Below, piece after piece: positions 55,578-64,000 of a stretch of DNA of 64,000 bases. A model generated the notes under the pieces. That model was not told the DNA's origin. It searched no databases and saw only the letters and a program-made list of their open reading frames with translations. The number at the start of each line of letters is the position of its first letter. The first letter of the stretch is position 1. Position numbers and translations under genes: made by a program. The DNA is from Actinomadura rayongensis (GTDB taxonomy: Bacteria; Actinomycetota; Actinomycetes; Streptosporangiales; Streptosporangiaceae), in assembly GCF_009831215.1 (NCBI RefSeq), contig NZ_WUTW01000003.1, forward strand, positions 63,325-127,324. The letters run 5' to 3'.

Positions 55578-58193
55578 TCAGCCGGCGGGCAGCGCGGCGA
55601 GCTGGTGCTCCAGCCGGGCGATGTCCGCCTCGGCCTGCGCGAGCCGGTCCTTGTTCTTGGCGACGACGGCCTCGGGCGCCTTGGCGACGAACGCCTCGTT
55701 GCCGAGCTTGCGGCGCGTCTGGTCGGCCTCCTTGCGGGCGGTGGCGAGGTCCTTCTCCAGCCGCCGCCGCTCGGCGCCGACGTCGATCGCCCCGGCGGTG
55801 TCGAGCCGGACCGTCGCGCCCTCGACCGGCAGCGACGCGGTCGCCGCGAACCCGTCGCCGGGGACGGTCAGCCGCAGCAGCGTCCGCACGCCCTCCTCGT
55901 GGGCGGCGAGCGGCGACCCGGCCCAGTCCAGCTCGGCGGCGACGCGCTGGCCGGGCTTGAGGCCCTGGTCGGCGCGGAACCGGCGGACCTCGGTGACGAG
56001 CCGCTGCAGCGACTCGATCTCGGCCTCGGCGGCGGCGTCGCGGCGCTCCGGATCAGCCGCGGGCCAGGCCGCGGTGACGAGCGTGTCCGCGCCCGTCAGC
56101 GTCGTCCACAGCTCCTCGGTGACGAACGGGATCACCGGGTGCAGCAGCCGCAGCACCTTGTCCAGCACCTCGCCGAGCACGCGCCGCGTCGCGGGGGCCC
56201 GGTCGTCGGCGAGCTGCACCTTGGCCAGCTCGACGTACCAGTCGCAGACCTCGTCCCACGCGAAGTGGTAGAGCGTCTCGCACGCCTTGGCGAACTCGTA
56301 GTCGTCCAGGTGGGCGTCCACCTCGGCGATCACCGTGTTCAGCCGGGACAGCACCCAGCGGTCCACGGTGGTCAGCTCGGCGGGCACCGGACCGGACACG
56401 TTCGCGCCGTTGATCAGCGCGAACCGCGCCACGTTGAACAGCTTGTTGCAGAAGTTGCGCGAGCCCTGCGCCCACTCCTCGGCGACCGGGACGTCCCCGC
56501 CGGGGTTCGCGCCGCGCAGCAGCGTGAACCGGGTGGCGTCGGCGCCGTAGCGCTCGATCCAGTCCAGCGGGTCCACGACGTTGCCGAACGACTTGGACAT
56601 CTTCTTGCCGTGCTGGTCGCGGACCATGCCGTGCAGGACGATCGTCCGGAACGGCACCGCGCCGTCCATCGCGTACAGCCCGAACATCATCATCCTGGCG
56701 ACCCAGAAGAACAGGATGTCGTAGCCGGTGACCAGCGCGGACGTCGGGTAGAAGCGCTGCAGCTCCGGCGTGTCGGCGGGCCAGCCGAGCGTGGAGAACG
56801 GCCACAGCGCCGAGGAGAACCACGTGTCGAGGACGTCGGTGTCCTGCGTCCAGCCCGCCGGGGGCTCCTCGTCCGGGCCGGGGCACGCGGTCTCGCCGTC
56901 CGGGCCGTACCAGACGGGGATGCGGTGCCCCCACCAGAGCTGACGGCTCACGCACCAGTCGTGCATGTTGTCGACCCACTCGAAGTAGCGGGCGGCCATC
57001 TCCGGCGGGTGGATGGCGACGCGGCCGTCGCGGACGGCGTCGCCCGCCGCCTTGGCCAGCGGCGCGACCTTGACGAACCACTGGAGCGAGACGCGCGGCT
57101 CCACGACCGTCCGGCAGCGCTGGCAGTGCCCGACCGAGTGCTCGTAGGGGCGGATCTCCCTGACGATCCGGCCGTCCTCGCGCAGCGCGGCGACGACGGC
57201 GGGCCGCGCCTCGAACCGGTCGAGGCCCTGGAACGGGCCGGGCTCGGTGATGACGCCGCGCTCGTCCATGACCGACAGGGACGGCAGGTCGTGGCGGCGG
57301 CCGATCTCGAAGTCGTTCGGGTCGTGCGCCGGGGTCACCTTGACGGCGCCGGTGCCGAACGCCGGGTCGACGTGCTCGTCGGCGACGACCGGGATGCGGC
57401 GGCCGGTCAGCGGCAGCTCGATGTCGCGTCCGACGAGGTGCTTGTAACGCTCGTCGTCGGGGTGGACGGCCACGGCGGTGTCGCCGAGCATCGTCTCGGC
57501 GCGGGTCGTGGCGACGACGATGGAGTCGTCCCCGTCGCCGTAGCGGATCGAGACCAGCTCGCCGTCGCGGTCGGCGTGCTCGACCTCGATGTCCGACAGG
57601 GCCGTCAGGCAGCGCGGGCACCAGTTGATGATGCGCTCGGCGCGGTAGATGAGGCCGTCGTCGAACAGCCGCTTGAAGATCGTCCGCACGGCGCGGGCGC
57701 GGTCGTCGTCCATCGTGAACGCCTCGCGGGACCAGTCCACGCTGTCGCCGAGGCGGCGCATCTGGCCGAGGATCCGGCCGCCGGACTCCGCCTTCCACTT
57801 CCACACGCGGTCCACGAACGCCTCGCGGCCGAGGTCGTGGCGGGACAGGCCCTCCTTGGCCAGTTCGCGCTCGACGACGTTCTGCGTCGCGATGCCCGCG
57901 TGGTCCATGCCGGGGATCCACGCGACCTCGTGGCCCTGCATCCGGCGGCGGCGGACCAGCGTGTCCTGGATGGAGTGGTCCAGCGCGTGGCCCATGTGCA
58001 GCGAGCCGGTCACGTTGGGCGGCGGGATGACGATCGAGTACGCGGGACGGCCGGGGTTCCGGGCCGGGTCGGCGGTGAATCGGCCCTCGGATACCCAGCG
58101 TTCGTAGAGCCTGCCTTCGACGTCCGCCGGCTGGTAGCGGGTGGGCAGGTCGACGGCGTCGCCGCTCGGGGTCTGAGTCGTGGGCTGAGTCAC
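55578..58193 (-). CDS. valS: Valyl-tRNA synthetase
   Basis: An 871-residue class Ia synthetase: HIGH-type motif GSLHMGHAL (about 57-65), editing domain, KMSKS motif GKKMSKSFGNVVDPLDW (about 540), an anticodon-binding domain, and a C-terminal coiled coil (RLEKDLATARKEADQTRRKLGNEAFVAKAPEAVVAKNKDRLAQAE) specific to ValRS. GTG 58193 is chosen by length and because TAGAAT lies 8 bases upstream for a leaderless message. The open frame beyond it runs to 59384 antisense to the sensor-kinase gene and is not coding. Confidence 0.97.
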   Translation of the reverse strand: MTQPTTQTPSGDAVDLPTRYQPADVEGRLYERWVSEGRFTADPARNPGRPAYSIVIPPPNVTGSLHMGHALDHSIQDTLVRRRRMQGHEVAWIPGMDHAGIATQNVVERELAKEGLSRHDLGREAFVDRVWKWKAESGGRILGQMRRLGDSVDWSREAFTMDDDRARAVRTIFKRLFDDGLIYRAERIINWCPRCLTALSDIEVEHADRDGELVSIRYGDGDDSIVVATTRAETMLGDTAVAVHPDDERYKHLVGRDIELPLTGRRIPVVADEHVDPAFGTGAVKVTPAHDPNDFEIGRRHDLPSLSVMDERGVITEPGPFQGLDRFEARPAVVAALREDGRIVREIRPYEHSVGHCQRCRTVVEPRVSLQWFVKVAPLAKAAGDAVRDGRVAIHPPEMAARYFEWVDNMHDWCVSRQLWWGHRIPVWYGPDGETACPGPDEEPPAGWTQDTDVLDTWFSSALWPFSTLGWPADTPELQRFYPTSALVTGYDILFFWVARMMMFGLYAMDGAVPFRTIVLHGMVRDQHGKKMSKSFGNVVDPLDWIERYGADATRFTLLRGANPGGDVPVAEEWAQGSRNFCNKLFNVARFALINGANVSGPVPAELTTVDRWVLSRLNTVIAEVDAHLDDYEFAKACETLYHFAWDEVCDWYVELAKVQLADDRAPATRRVLGEVLDKVLRLLHPVIPFVTEELWTTLTGADTLVTAAWPAADPERRDAAAEAEIESLQRLVTEVRRFRADQGLKPGQRVAAELDWAGSPLAAHEEGVRTLLRLTVPGDGFAATASLPVEGATVRLDTAGAIDVGAERRRLEKDLATARKEADQTRRKLGNEAFVAKAPEAVVAKNKDRLAQAEADIARLEHQLAALPAG

Positions 58194-58201
58194 GGCGAAC
58201 A

Positions 58202-58207
58202 ATTCTA
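58202..58207 (-). promoter_or_regulatory. -10 element of leaderless valS
   Basis: TAGAAT reads on the minus strand 8 bases before GTG 58193. No T-box-like leader is possible with so short an upstream region. Confidence 0.5.
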
Positions 58208-58344
58208 CGGCCCGTCCCACGGTGGCGACGCCCGCGTCCCGGGGCGTCCCACGGGGGTCGGGACACAGGTCACCTGACACCGGGTCACCGGTCCCGGAAC
58301 GATGGGGCGGCGGCCTCCCCGCACGGCCGCGGAAAGGGATCGGA

Positions 58345-59082
58345 ATGCGAGCGGTCGTCGCCCGCGCCGCCGTGCTGGCGGGCGCCTTCACCGCGGGCGT
58401 CGTCACGGCGCGGCTCGCCGGGACGCCCCGCACCCTGCGCCTCACCGGGGAACTCCAGCGCTCGCGCGCCCGCATCCTCGCGACCCGCGAGGAGGAGCGC
58501 CGCCGGCTGCGGCACGACCTGCACGACGACCTCGGCCCGAGCCTCGCCAGCCTCGCGCTGACGGTGGACGCGGCCCGCCTCACCCTGTCGTCGGAGCCCG
58601 AGCAGGTCGGCCCGGTGCTGACCGAGCTGCGCGACCGGCTCGCGGGCGCCGTCGGGGAGATCCGCGACCTCGCGCGCAGCCTCCGGCCGCCCGCCCTGGA
58701 CGACCTCGGGCTCGTCACCGCGATCGAGACGCTCGCCGACGGCTGCGGGGAGCGGGTGGACGTCCGGTTCGACGGCTCCCCCGCCGACCTGCCCGCCGCC
58801 GTCGAGGTCGCCGCGTACCGGATCGTCGCCGAGGCCGTCGCGAACATCCGCGCGCACGCGCACGCGCCGAGCGCGCTCATCCTGCTGTCGCGCGCCGACG
58901 ACCTGCACATCCTCGTCGCCGACTCCGGCGTGGGGCTGCCGCCGCCGAGCCGGGCGCGCGGCGGCGGGCTGGCCGCGATGCGCGAGTGGGCCGCCGAGGT
59001 CGGCGGGCACTGCGCGATCGGGTCGCGGCCGGGCGGCGGGACGGTCGTCGCCGCGCGGCTGCCGCTGGCCATGGCGGGATAG
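58345..59082 (+). CDS. Small NarL-type sensor histidine kinase
   Basis: A 245-residue kinase with one short hydrophobic segment (about residues 5-22) in place of a sensor domain. A HisKA_3 dimerisation domain follows, with phospho-acceptor His60 (RHDLHDDLGPSLASL), LAGAVGEIRDLARSLRPPALDDLGLVTAIE and an HATPase domain: YRIVAEAVANIRAHAHA (N box) and DSGVGLPP (G1). With almost no extracytoplasmic part, the signal is likely cytosolic or from within the membrane. GGAAAGGGATCGG precedes ATG 58345. It lies 45 bases from its response regulator. Confidence 0.87.
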   Translation: MRAVVARAAVLAGAFTAGVVTARLAGTPRTLRLTGELQRSRARILATREEERRRLRHDLHDDLGPSLASLALTVDAARLTLSSEPEQVGPVLTELRDRLAGAVGEIRDLARSLRPPALDDLGLVTAIETLADGCGERVDVRFDGSPADLPAAVEVAAYRIVAEAVANIRAHAHAPSALILLSRADDLHILVADSGVGLPPPSRARGGGLAAMREWAAEVGGHCAIGSRPGGGTVVAARLPLAMAG

Positions 59083-59127
59083 CAGGGCCGGATAGCATCG
59101 GTCTCCACAGCGGCAGAGGCGGCACAC

Positions 59128-59775
59128 ATGACCAGCTCCCCGATCCGGGTCCTCGTCACCGACGACCATCCCGTCTTCCGGCAGGGCCTCAAGAGCCTGC
59201 TCGTCGCGCTCGGCGGCATCGAGATCGTCGCGGAGGCCGAGTGCGGGCCGGACGCCGTCCGGCTCGCCGCCGAGCTGCGGCCCGACGTCGTCGTCATGGA
59301 CCTGCACATGGCGGGCGGCAACGGCATCGAGGCGACGCGGACGATCACGCGCAACAACCCGTCGATCGGCGTGCTCGTCCTCACGATGTTCCGCGACGAC
59401 GACTCGGTGTTCGCGGCGATGCGGGCCGGGGCGCGCGGCTACCTGCTCAAGGAGTCGGGCGCGGAGGAGATCGGCCGCGCGGTGCGGGCCGTCGCGGCGG
59501 GCGAGGCGATCTACGGGCCGGACATCGCGCGTCGTGTCCTCACCTACTTCACCGACATGCCCGATCCGAAGCGCACGGCGTTCCCGCAGCTCACCGACCG
59601 GGAGCGGGAAGTGCTGGAGTTGATCGCGCAGGGGCGGGGCAACGCGGAGATCGCCGCGACCCTGTTCCTGAGCCAGAAGACCGTCCGCAACCACGTGTCG
59701 AACATCTTCGTGAAACTGCACGTCGCGGACCGCGCTCAGGCGATCGTCCTGGCCCGCGAGGCCGGGCTCGGCTGA
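59128..59775 (+). CDS. NarL/FixJ-family response regulator
   Basis: A 215-residue regulator: receiver domain (acidic pair Asp12-Asp13, phospho-acceptor Asp58 in VVVMDLH, Lys in YLLKESGA) and a C-terminal LuxR-type HTH (LTDREREVLELIAQGRGNAEIAATLFLSQKTVRNHVSNIF). It pairs with the kinase just upstream. The target genes are unknown; the convergent serine hydrolase gene is behind a strong terminator and need not be a target. Confidence 0.93.
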   Translation: MTSSPIRVLVTDDHPVFRQGLKSLLVALGGIEIVAEAECGPDAVRLAAELRPDVVVMDLHMAGGNGIEATRTITRNNPSIGVLVLTMFRDDDSVFAAMRAGARGYLLKESGAEEIGRAVRAVAAGEAIYGPDIARRVLTYFTDMPDPKRTAFPQLTDREREVLELIAQGRGNAEIAATLFLSQKTVRNHVSNIFVKLHVADRAQAIVLAREAGLG

Positions 59776-59781
59776 GCCGGC

Positions 59782-59820
59782 CGGAAGGGCGCGCCCGGTG
59801 GGGTCCGGCGCGCCCTTCCG
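59782..59820. terminator. Bidirectional hairpin terminator
   Basis: A perfect 14-bp stem, CGGAAGGGCGCGCC/GGCGCGCCCTTCCG, with an 11-base loop lies between the convergent response-regulator and serine-hydrolase genes. Confidence 0.8.
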
Positions 59821-59829
59821 GGGCGGGCG

Positions 59830-60762
59830 TCACCGCGCGGGGTTCCGGGCGACGGTCGCGGCGACGTGCTCGGCCATGGCGATTCCGGCGGCCATGGACG
59901 TGTGGCGGGTGGTCAGGACGGCGACGAGCCGGTCGTGGCCCGCGCGGCGCAGGCGTCCGATGCTGTTGACCGTCCACAGGCCGCCGTCGGGCTTGCGCGG
60001 GAGCCAGCCGTTCTTCAGCGCGACCTCGTCGCCGTCCCCGGCGGCGGCGCTGATCCCCCACGCCTGCTCGGGCGCGACGCGGGCCATGAGGCCGAGGAGC
60101 AGGCGCCGGTGCTCGCCGGTCAGCGGCCCGCGCGCGGACGTCAGCGCCGACAGGACGCGGATCTGGTCGGCGGCGCTGGTGACGGTCGAGCCCCAGTAGT
60201 CGCCGGGGCCGGGCGCGGTGTGGCGCAGCCCGAGGGCGCGTCCGGCGGCGGCGAGGCCGGACGTCCCGCCGATCCCGTGCCACAGCTCCGTCGCGGCGAC
60301 GTTGTCGCTGTGCCGGACGGCCCGTCCGGCGAGTTCCCGTTCCGTTTCGGTGAGCGTCCCGTGCCGCCGCTGGGCGCGCAGCATCGCCGCGATGACGATC
60401 TCGACCTTCACGACGCTGGCCGTGACGGGCCGGAGCGCGGCGTTGTAGGTGAACGCGAAGCCGGTGTCCAGTTCACGGACGGCGACGGTGAACGGCTGCG
60501 GATGAGCGTCGGCGTACCGGTCGAGCGTCCGCCGCAGCGCCCGGCGCCGCGCCCGCAGCGCCGTGGCGGTCGGCGTCGGGGCCGGTGCGGGCGTGACCGG
60601 GGGCCGGGGACGGGGCACGGCGCGGTCGGGGACCGCCCGGTGGCGCCCGGACCGGGCCGGCGCGGCGGCCCGTGGGGCGGCCGGCGCGCCCCCGGCGGAC
60701 GCCGCGACCGAGACCGAGGCGAGCACGAGGGCGGCGAGCGCGTCGCGGCGGGCCGGACTCAC
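59830..60762 (-). CDS. Secreted class A beta-lactamase-like serine hydrolase
   Basis: A 310-residue protein with an N-terminal signal region (about 1-30) and a Pro/Ala/Arg-rich linker to ~70. It keeps the beta-lactamase/PBP motifs SVVK (Ser116-Lys119), SDN (152-154) and a KTG-equivalent KNG (250-252). No Glu166-type omega-loop ExxLN is obvious. Loss of that deacylating Glu would argue for a D,D-peptidase or lipoprotein-anchored relative over a true penicillinase. It is a single gene behind the shared terminator. Confidence 0.75.
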   Translation of the reverse strand: MSPARRDALAALVLASVSVAASAGGAPAAPRAAAPARSGRHRAVPDRAVPRPRPPVTPAPAPTPTATALRARRRALRRTLDRYADAHPQPFTVAVRELDTGFAFTYNAALRPVTASVVKVEIVIAAMLRAQRRHGTLTETERELAGRAVRHSDNVAATELWHGIGGTSGLAAAGRALGLRHTAPGPGDYWGSTVTSAADQIRVLSALTSARGPLTGEHRRLLLGLMARVAPEQAWGISAAAGDGDEVALKNGWLPRKPDGGLWTVNSIGRLRRAGHDRLVAVLTTRHTSMAAGIAMAEHVAATVARNPAR

Positions 60763-60830
60763 CGGGACCGCCGCGCGTCGGCGGGATGGCTCATGACCGG
60801 CACTCTGCCGGATGGGATGTTAATCCCGCG

Positions 60831-61280
60831 TTACTGCTTCGCCTGACTCGGTGGGAAGGCCCTTGTCCACCTCCGCTGCCAGGGCGTTTCCACCGCACGC
60901 GGGTGATAATGGACGCGCGTCCAACGGACCGCGTCGGCCGCGGGCACCCCGGCGAGGACGGCCAGGCACGCCATCACGGTCCCGGTGCGCCCGACGCCGC
61001 CGCCGCACGCGACCTCCACGGCCCGTCCGGCACGGGCGCGCTCGTGCAGCGCGCGGATCTCGGCGACGGCGCGCTCCCGGTCGCGCGGCAGCCGGAAGTC
61101 GGGCCAGTCCAGCCAGACGTGCTCCCAGGTCAGGTCGCCGTCGAAGCGGCGGCGCATGCGCGGAGAGCCGAGGTACAGGCCGAAGTCGGGCGAAGGGCCG
61201 TCCGGCGTGCCGTGCCGCAGCCCGCGTCCGCGCACCCGCGTCCCGTCGGGCAGCACGACGGCCCCGGGCAGGATCGTCAT
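60831..61280 (-). CDS. Dual-specificity/tyrosine phosphatase-like protein
   Basis: A 149-residue protein with the CX5R phosphatase loop ACGGGVGRTGT (Cys92, Arg98), and WEHVWLDWPDFRLP (about 52-65) that may carry the general-acid Asp. Its small size fits atypical dual-specificity phosphatases. ATG 61280 overlaps the stop of the ABC ATPase gene as ATGA, so it belongs to the GntR-ATPase operon, where one would expect an ABC permease. The substrate may be a phosphoprotein or a small phosphate ester. Confidence 0.75.
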   Translation of the reverse strand: MTILPGAVVLPDGTRVRGRGLRHGTPDGPSPDFGLYLGSPRMRRRFDGDLTWEHVWLDWPDFRLPRDRERAVAEIRALHERARAGRAVEVACGGGVGRTGTVMACLAVLAGVPAADAVRWTRVHYHPRAVETPWQRRWTRAFPPSQAKQ

Positions 61281-62167
61281 GCGCGCCACGCCGCCTTCGC
61301 GCGCCCGGCCGCCGGACGCAGGACGGGCTCACCGCTCATGTACGCGATGACGAGGTCTTCCAGCCCCACGTCGCCGACCTCCCACGCCGGATCGAGGATC
61401 GGGTCGTCCGTGCGGACGACCAGGCTGCTCTGCCGCGCCGCGTGGACGGCCGCGACGACGTGCTGGCCGCGCGGCAGCGTGCCCGGGTCGCGGCGGGGGC
61501 CGGTGAGGCGGCGGTGCCGGGCGAGCAGGTCGTCGATGTCCCCGGCCACGCGGACCCGGCCGTCCGCCAGCACGACGAGGTGGTCGCACGTCCGCTCCAG
61601 ATCGGCCACCAGGTGCGACGCCAGCAGGACGCTCAGCCCGTCCGCCGCGACGGCCTCGAGCAGCGTCGCCCGGAAGTCGCGGCGGGCCAGCGGGTCCAGC
61701 GCGGCGGCGGACTCGTCCAGGATCAGCAGCTCCGGCCGCTTGGCGAGGCCGAGCGTGAGCGCGAGCTGCGCGCGCTGCCCGCCCGACAGCCGCCCCGCGC
61801 GGCGCGCCGGGTCCAGGCCGAGCCGGTCGATCCGGGCGCGGGCGGACGCGGCGTCCCAGCGCGGGTTGAGGCGCGCGCCGAGCCGCAGGTGCTCGGCGAC
61901 GGTCAGCCCGGCGTACAGCGGCGCGTCCTGCGCGACGTAGGCGACCTTCCCGAGCCGCGAGCCGGGACGGTCGCCGAGCACGCGGACGGTCCCCGCCGAC
62001 GGCTCCAGCATCCCGGCCGCGAGCGCCAGCAGCGTGCTCTTGCCCGCGCCGTTCGCGCCGACCAGCCCCGCGACGCGCCCGGCGGGGATCCGCACCGTGC
62101 ACTCCGCCAGCGCCCAGCGCCGCCCGTACCGCCGGCCGAGGCCCCACGCCTCCAGCAGCGGCGTCAC
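61277..62167 (-). CDS. ABC transporter ATP-binding protein (ABC-2/exporter type)
   Basis: A 296-residue ATPase: Walker A GANGAGKST (37-45), Q-loop VAYVAQDAP (75-83), signature LSGGQRAQ (127-134), Walker B LLILDES (147-153) and switch His in LLASHLV. A C-terminal ~70-residue extension follows, as in multidrug or antibiotic exporters. GTG 62167 overlaps the GntR stop. No permease gene is adjacent, so its membrane partner must be elsewhere if it is a transporter. Confidence 0.88.
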   Translation of the reverse strand: MTPLLEAWGLGRRYGRRWALAECTVRIPAGRVAGLVGANGAGKSTLLALAAGMLEPSAGTVRVLGDRPGSRLGKVAYVAQDAPLYAGLTVAEHLRLGARLNPRWDAASARARIDRLGLDPARRAGRLSGGQRAQLALTLGLAKRPELLILDESAAALDPLARRDFRATLLEAVAADGLSVLLASHLVADLERTCDHLVVLADGRVRVAGDIDDLLARHRRLTGPRRDPGTLPRGQHVVAAVHAARQSSLVVRTDDPILDPAWEVGDVGLEDLVIAYMSGEPVLRPAAGRAKAAWRA

Positions 62168-62556
62168 CGCGCCTCCCGCAGCGACGACTGCCGGAACGTC
62201 GTCATGAACAGCGCCTCGATGCTCTCGTCGTCCAGCCCGGCGCGGCGCGCCTCGCCCAGCCACGCCAGCAGGTCGCGGCGCAGCGGGCCGTGCGCGGCCA
62301 GGGACGCGTCGGCGAGCGTGGCGGTCACGAACGTCCCGACGCCCGGCCGCGCCGCCACCAGCCCCGCGTGCTCCAGCTCCCGGTACGCCTTGAGGACGGT
62401 GTTCGGGTTGATCGCGAGCTGCGCCACGACCTCCTTGACGGTCGGGAGCTGGTCGCCCTCGCGCAGCAGCCCGACGCGCAGCGCCTGCCGCACCTGCCGG
62501 ACGAGCTGGAGATAGGGCGCGAGACCCGACCGGTCGTCCAGATGGAACGCGATCAC
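62164..62556 (-). CDS. GntR-family regulator, YtrA type
   Basis: A 130-residue repressor with an N-terminal winged helix (LYLQLVRQVRQALRVGLLREGDQLPTVKEVVAQLAINPNTVLKAYRELEHAGLVAARPGVGTFVT) and a short helical tail, the usual design of YtrA regulators that control the ABC transporter genes beside them. It leads the regulator-ATPase-phosphatase operon with overlapping starts and is probably autoregulatory. Confidence 0.9.
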   Translation of the reverse strand: MIAFHLDDRSGLAPYLQLVRQVRQALRVGLLREGDQLPTVKEVVAQLAINPNTVLKAYRELEHAGLVAARPGVGTFVTATLADASLAAHGPLRRDLLAWLGEARRAGLDDESIEALFMTTFRQSSLREAR

Positions 62557-62606
62557 CGAACCTCCATTGCCCTAGCTTCGTAGCACAATAACACCGCCGG
62601 AAACGA

Positions 62607-62634
62607 CGAACGCCCCTCCGGAGAGGGGCGTTCG
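62607..62634 (-). terminator. clpX terminator
   Basis: The hairpin is CGAACGCCCCTC/GAGGGGCGTTCG (12 bp, loop CGGA), 18 bases past the clpX stop, followed on the minus strand by TCGTTTCC. Confidence 0.85.
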
Positions 62635-62651
62635 GCCGAATCGGGGCGCGG

Positions 62652-63932
62652 TCAGGCGCTCTTCTCGCGCGGCTCGCGCTTGGTCGCGCGCTCGCGCGGC
62701 ACCAGCGTCGGGTTCACGTGCTCCAGCACCGCCTCGCGGGTGATGACGACGCGCGCCACGTCCTGCCGGGACGGCACCTCGTACATCACCGACATCAGGA
62801 CCTCTTCCATGATCGCGCGCAGGCCCCGGGCGCCCGTGCCGCGCAGGATCGACTGGTCCGCGATGGCTTCGAGCGCGTCGTCGGTGAACTCCAGATCCAC
62901 CCCGTCCATCTCGAAGAGGCGGTGGTACTGCCGCACCAGCGCGTTCTTCGGCTCGGTCAGGATGTTGATCAGCGCGTCCCGGTCCAGGTTGTGGACGCTC
63001 GTGATGATCGGCAGCCGACCGATGAACTCCGGGATCATCCCGAACTTCAGCAGGTCCTCCGGCATGACGTCGCCGAGCATCTCCGCGACCTCGCCGAAGT
63101 CGGCCTTGGAGCGCAGCGCGGCGCCGAAGCCCATGCCCTGCTTGCCGATCCGCGACTCCACGATCTTCTCCAGACCCGCGAACGCGCCGCCGCAGATGAA
63201 CAGCACGTTCGTCGTGTCGATCTGGATGAACTCCTGGTGCGGGTGCTTGCGTCCGCCCTGCGGCGGGACGCTCGCGGTCGTGCCCTCCAGGATCTTCAGC
63301 AGCGCCTGCTGGACGCCCTCGCCGGACACGTCCCGGGTGATCGACGGGTTCTCGCTCTTGCGGGCGATCTTGTCGACCTCGTCGATGTAGATGATCCCGG
63401 TCTCGGCCTTCTTGACGTCGTAGTCGGCCGCCTGGATCAGCTTGAGCAGGATGTTCTCGACGTCCTCGCCGACGTAGCCCGCCTCCGTCAGCGCGGTCGC
63501 GTCGGCGATGGCGAAGGGCACGTTGAGGAGCTTGGCGAGCGTCTGCGCGAGCAGCGTCTTCCCCGACCCCGTGGGGCCGAGCAGCAGGATGTTGGACTTG
63601 CCCAGTTCGACGCCGTCGTCCCGGCCCGCCGCCTCACCCGACTGGATGCGCTTGTAGTGGTTGTAGACGGCGACCGACAGGTTCTTCTTCGCCGTCTCCT
63701 GCCCGATCACGTACCCGTCGAGGAACTCGTAGATCTCCCGGGGCTTGGGCAGGCTGTCCCACTTGAGGTCGGAGGTCTCCGACAGCTCTTCCTCGATGAT
63801 CTCGTTGCAGAGATCAATGCACTCGTCGCAGATATACACGCCCGGACCCGCGATGAGCTTCTTGACCTGCTTCTGGCTCTTTCCGCAGAACGAGCACTTG
63901 AGCAGATCACCACCGTCGCCGATGCGTGCCAC
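62652..63932 (-). CDS. clpX: ATP-dependent Clp protease ATP-binding subunit ClpX
   Basis: A 426-residue AAA+ unfoldase that feeds substrates to ClpP. The N-terminal zinc-binding domain has CSFCGKSQ...CDECIDLC, Walker A is GPTGSGKTLLAQTLA, Walker B IIYIDEVDKIAR, the pore loop EAGYVGEDVENI, and the ClpP-docking IGF-type loop reads IGKQGMGFGA. Length is normal. The 68 bases upstream to the window edge hold the ribosome site (AAAAGGAGA) but no complete upstream gene. Confidence 0.98.
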   Translation of the reverse strand: MARIGDGGDLLKCSFCGKSQKQVKKLIAGPGVYICDECIDLCNEIIEEELSETSDLKWDSLPKPREIYEFLDGYVIGQETAKKNLSVAVYNHYKRIQSGEAAGRDDGVELGKSNILLLGPTGSGKTLLAQTLAKLLNVPFAIADATALTEAGYVGEDVENILLKLIQAADYDVKKAETGIIYIDEVDKIARKSENPSITRDVSGEGVQQALLKILEGTTASVPPQGGRKHPHQEFIQIDTTNVLFICGGAFAGLEKIVESRIGKQGMGFGAALRSKADFGEVAEMLGDVMPEDLLKFGMIPEFIGRLPIITSVHNLDRDALINILTEPKNALVRQYHRLFEMDGVDLEFTDDALEAIADQSILRGTGARGLRAIMEEVLMSVMYEVPSRQDVARVVITREAVLEHVNPTLVPRERATKREPREKSA

Positions 63933-64000
63933 CCAACTGTCTCCTTTTCGTGGGGCCGCCCGCCTGGAGGATGTGGGCCGGCTCGATTGCGTCCCGGAGG

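Noticed and set aside
58194..58344. T-box leader for valS
   Set aside because: The -10 lies 8 bases from the start codon, leaving no room for a T-box in the transcript.
55578..59384. 1,268-residue valS-containing protein
   Set aside because: The part above 58193 is antisense to the sensor kinase, and ValRS homologues start at the GTG at 58193.

Overview
The window is a high-GC actinobacterial chromosome segment. Codon use, tail-to-head overlapping starts (ATGA/GTGA), leaderless starts and the gene order clpX / valS-folC / ndk / mreBCD-mrdA-rodA / radical-SAM pair / RNase E/G / rplU-rpmA-obgE-proB-proA / nadD-rsfS all fit a Streptomyces/Streptosporangiales-type genome. I would guess Thermomonosporaceae (Actinomadura-like), but the sequence does not prove the family. 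There are no rRNA genes, CRISPR arrays, transposases or integrases.

The window has two halves. Positions 1-28,948 are accessory and are bounded at both ends by identical tRNA-Ala(GGC) genes in the same orientation (13-85 and 28,876-28,948). Positions 29,039-64,000 are conserved core, almost all on the minus strand.

Accessory half. After a zinc-independent oxidoreductase and a PIMT-like methyltransferase comes a tightly overlapping four-gene plus-strand operon (2,525-7,873). It encodes a membrane methyltransferase, a secreted antigen-85-like acyltransferase/esterase, a FadD32-like fatty acyl-AMP ligase and a second antigen-85-like protein without a signal peptide. A GntR/FadR-like regulator (7,953) and a secreted protein of unknown function (8,809) follow. 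The palindrome CTGTGTGACACAG lies about 40 bases before the operon, a near copy lies before the secreted-protein gene, and a weaker copy lies before the regulator gene, so these may form one small regulon. After a convergent ECF41-type sigma factor comes a second compact operon (11,211-15,152): a probable heme-dependent tyrosine hydroxylase, a catechol-type O-methyltransferase, a second methyltransferase and a tyrosine phenol-lyase. Together they could convert tyrosine to a methoxylated phenol. The region ends with a roughly 12-kb gene for a secreted giant with 15 fibronectin-III domains, four beta-sandwich repeats, a beta-helix and a long YD/RHS array. Its C-terminal toxin is gone: the frame runs into an ArsR regulator gene at about 15,448. 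An orphan amino-acid-binding lipoprotein and a small membrane protein precede the second tRNA-Ala.

Core half. The genes cover NAD synthesis and ribosome silencing (nadD, rsfS), proline synthesis (proB, proA), ribosome assembly and RNA processing (rplU, rpmA, obgE, RNase E/G), cell-wall elongation and shape (mreB, mreC, mreD, mrdA, rodA), nucleotide and folate metabolism (ndk, folC), valine tRNA charging (valS) and proteolysis (clpX). Local insertions are an M48 protease and a metallophosphoesterase between nadD and proA, and a two-component system, a class-A-like serine hydrolase, and a phosphatase/ABC-ATPase/GntR group between valS and clpX. Several strong hairpins mark transcription ends.
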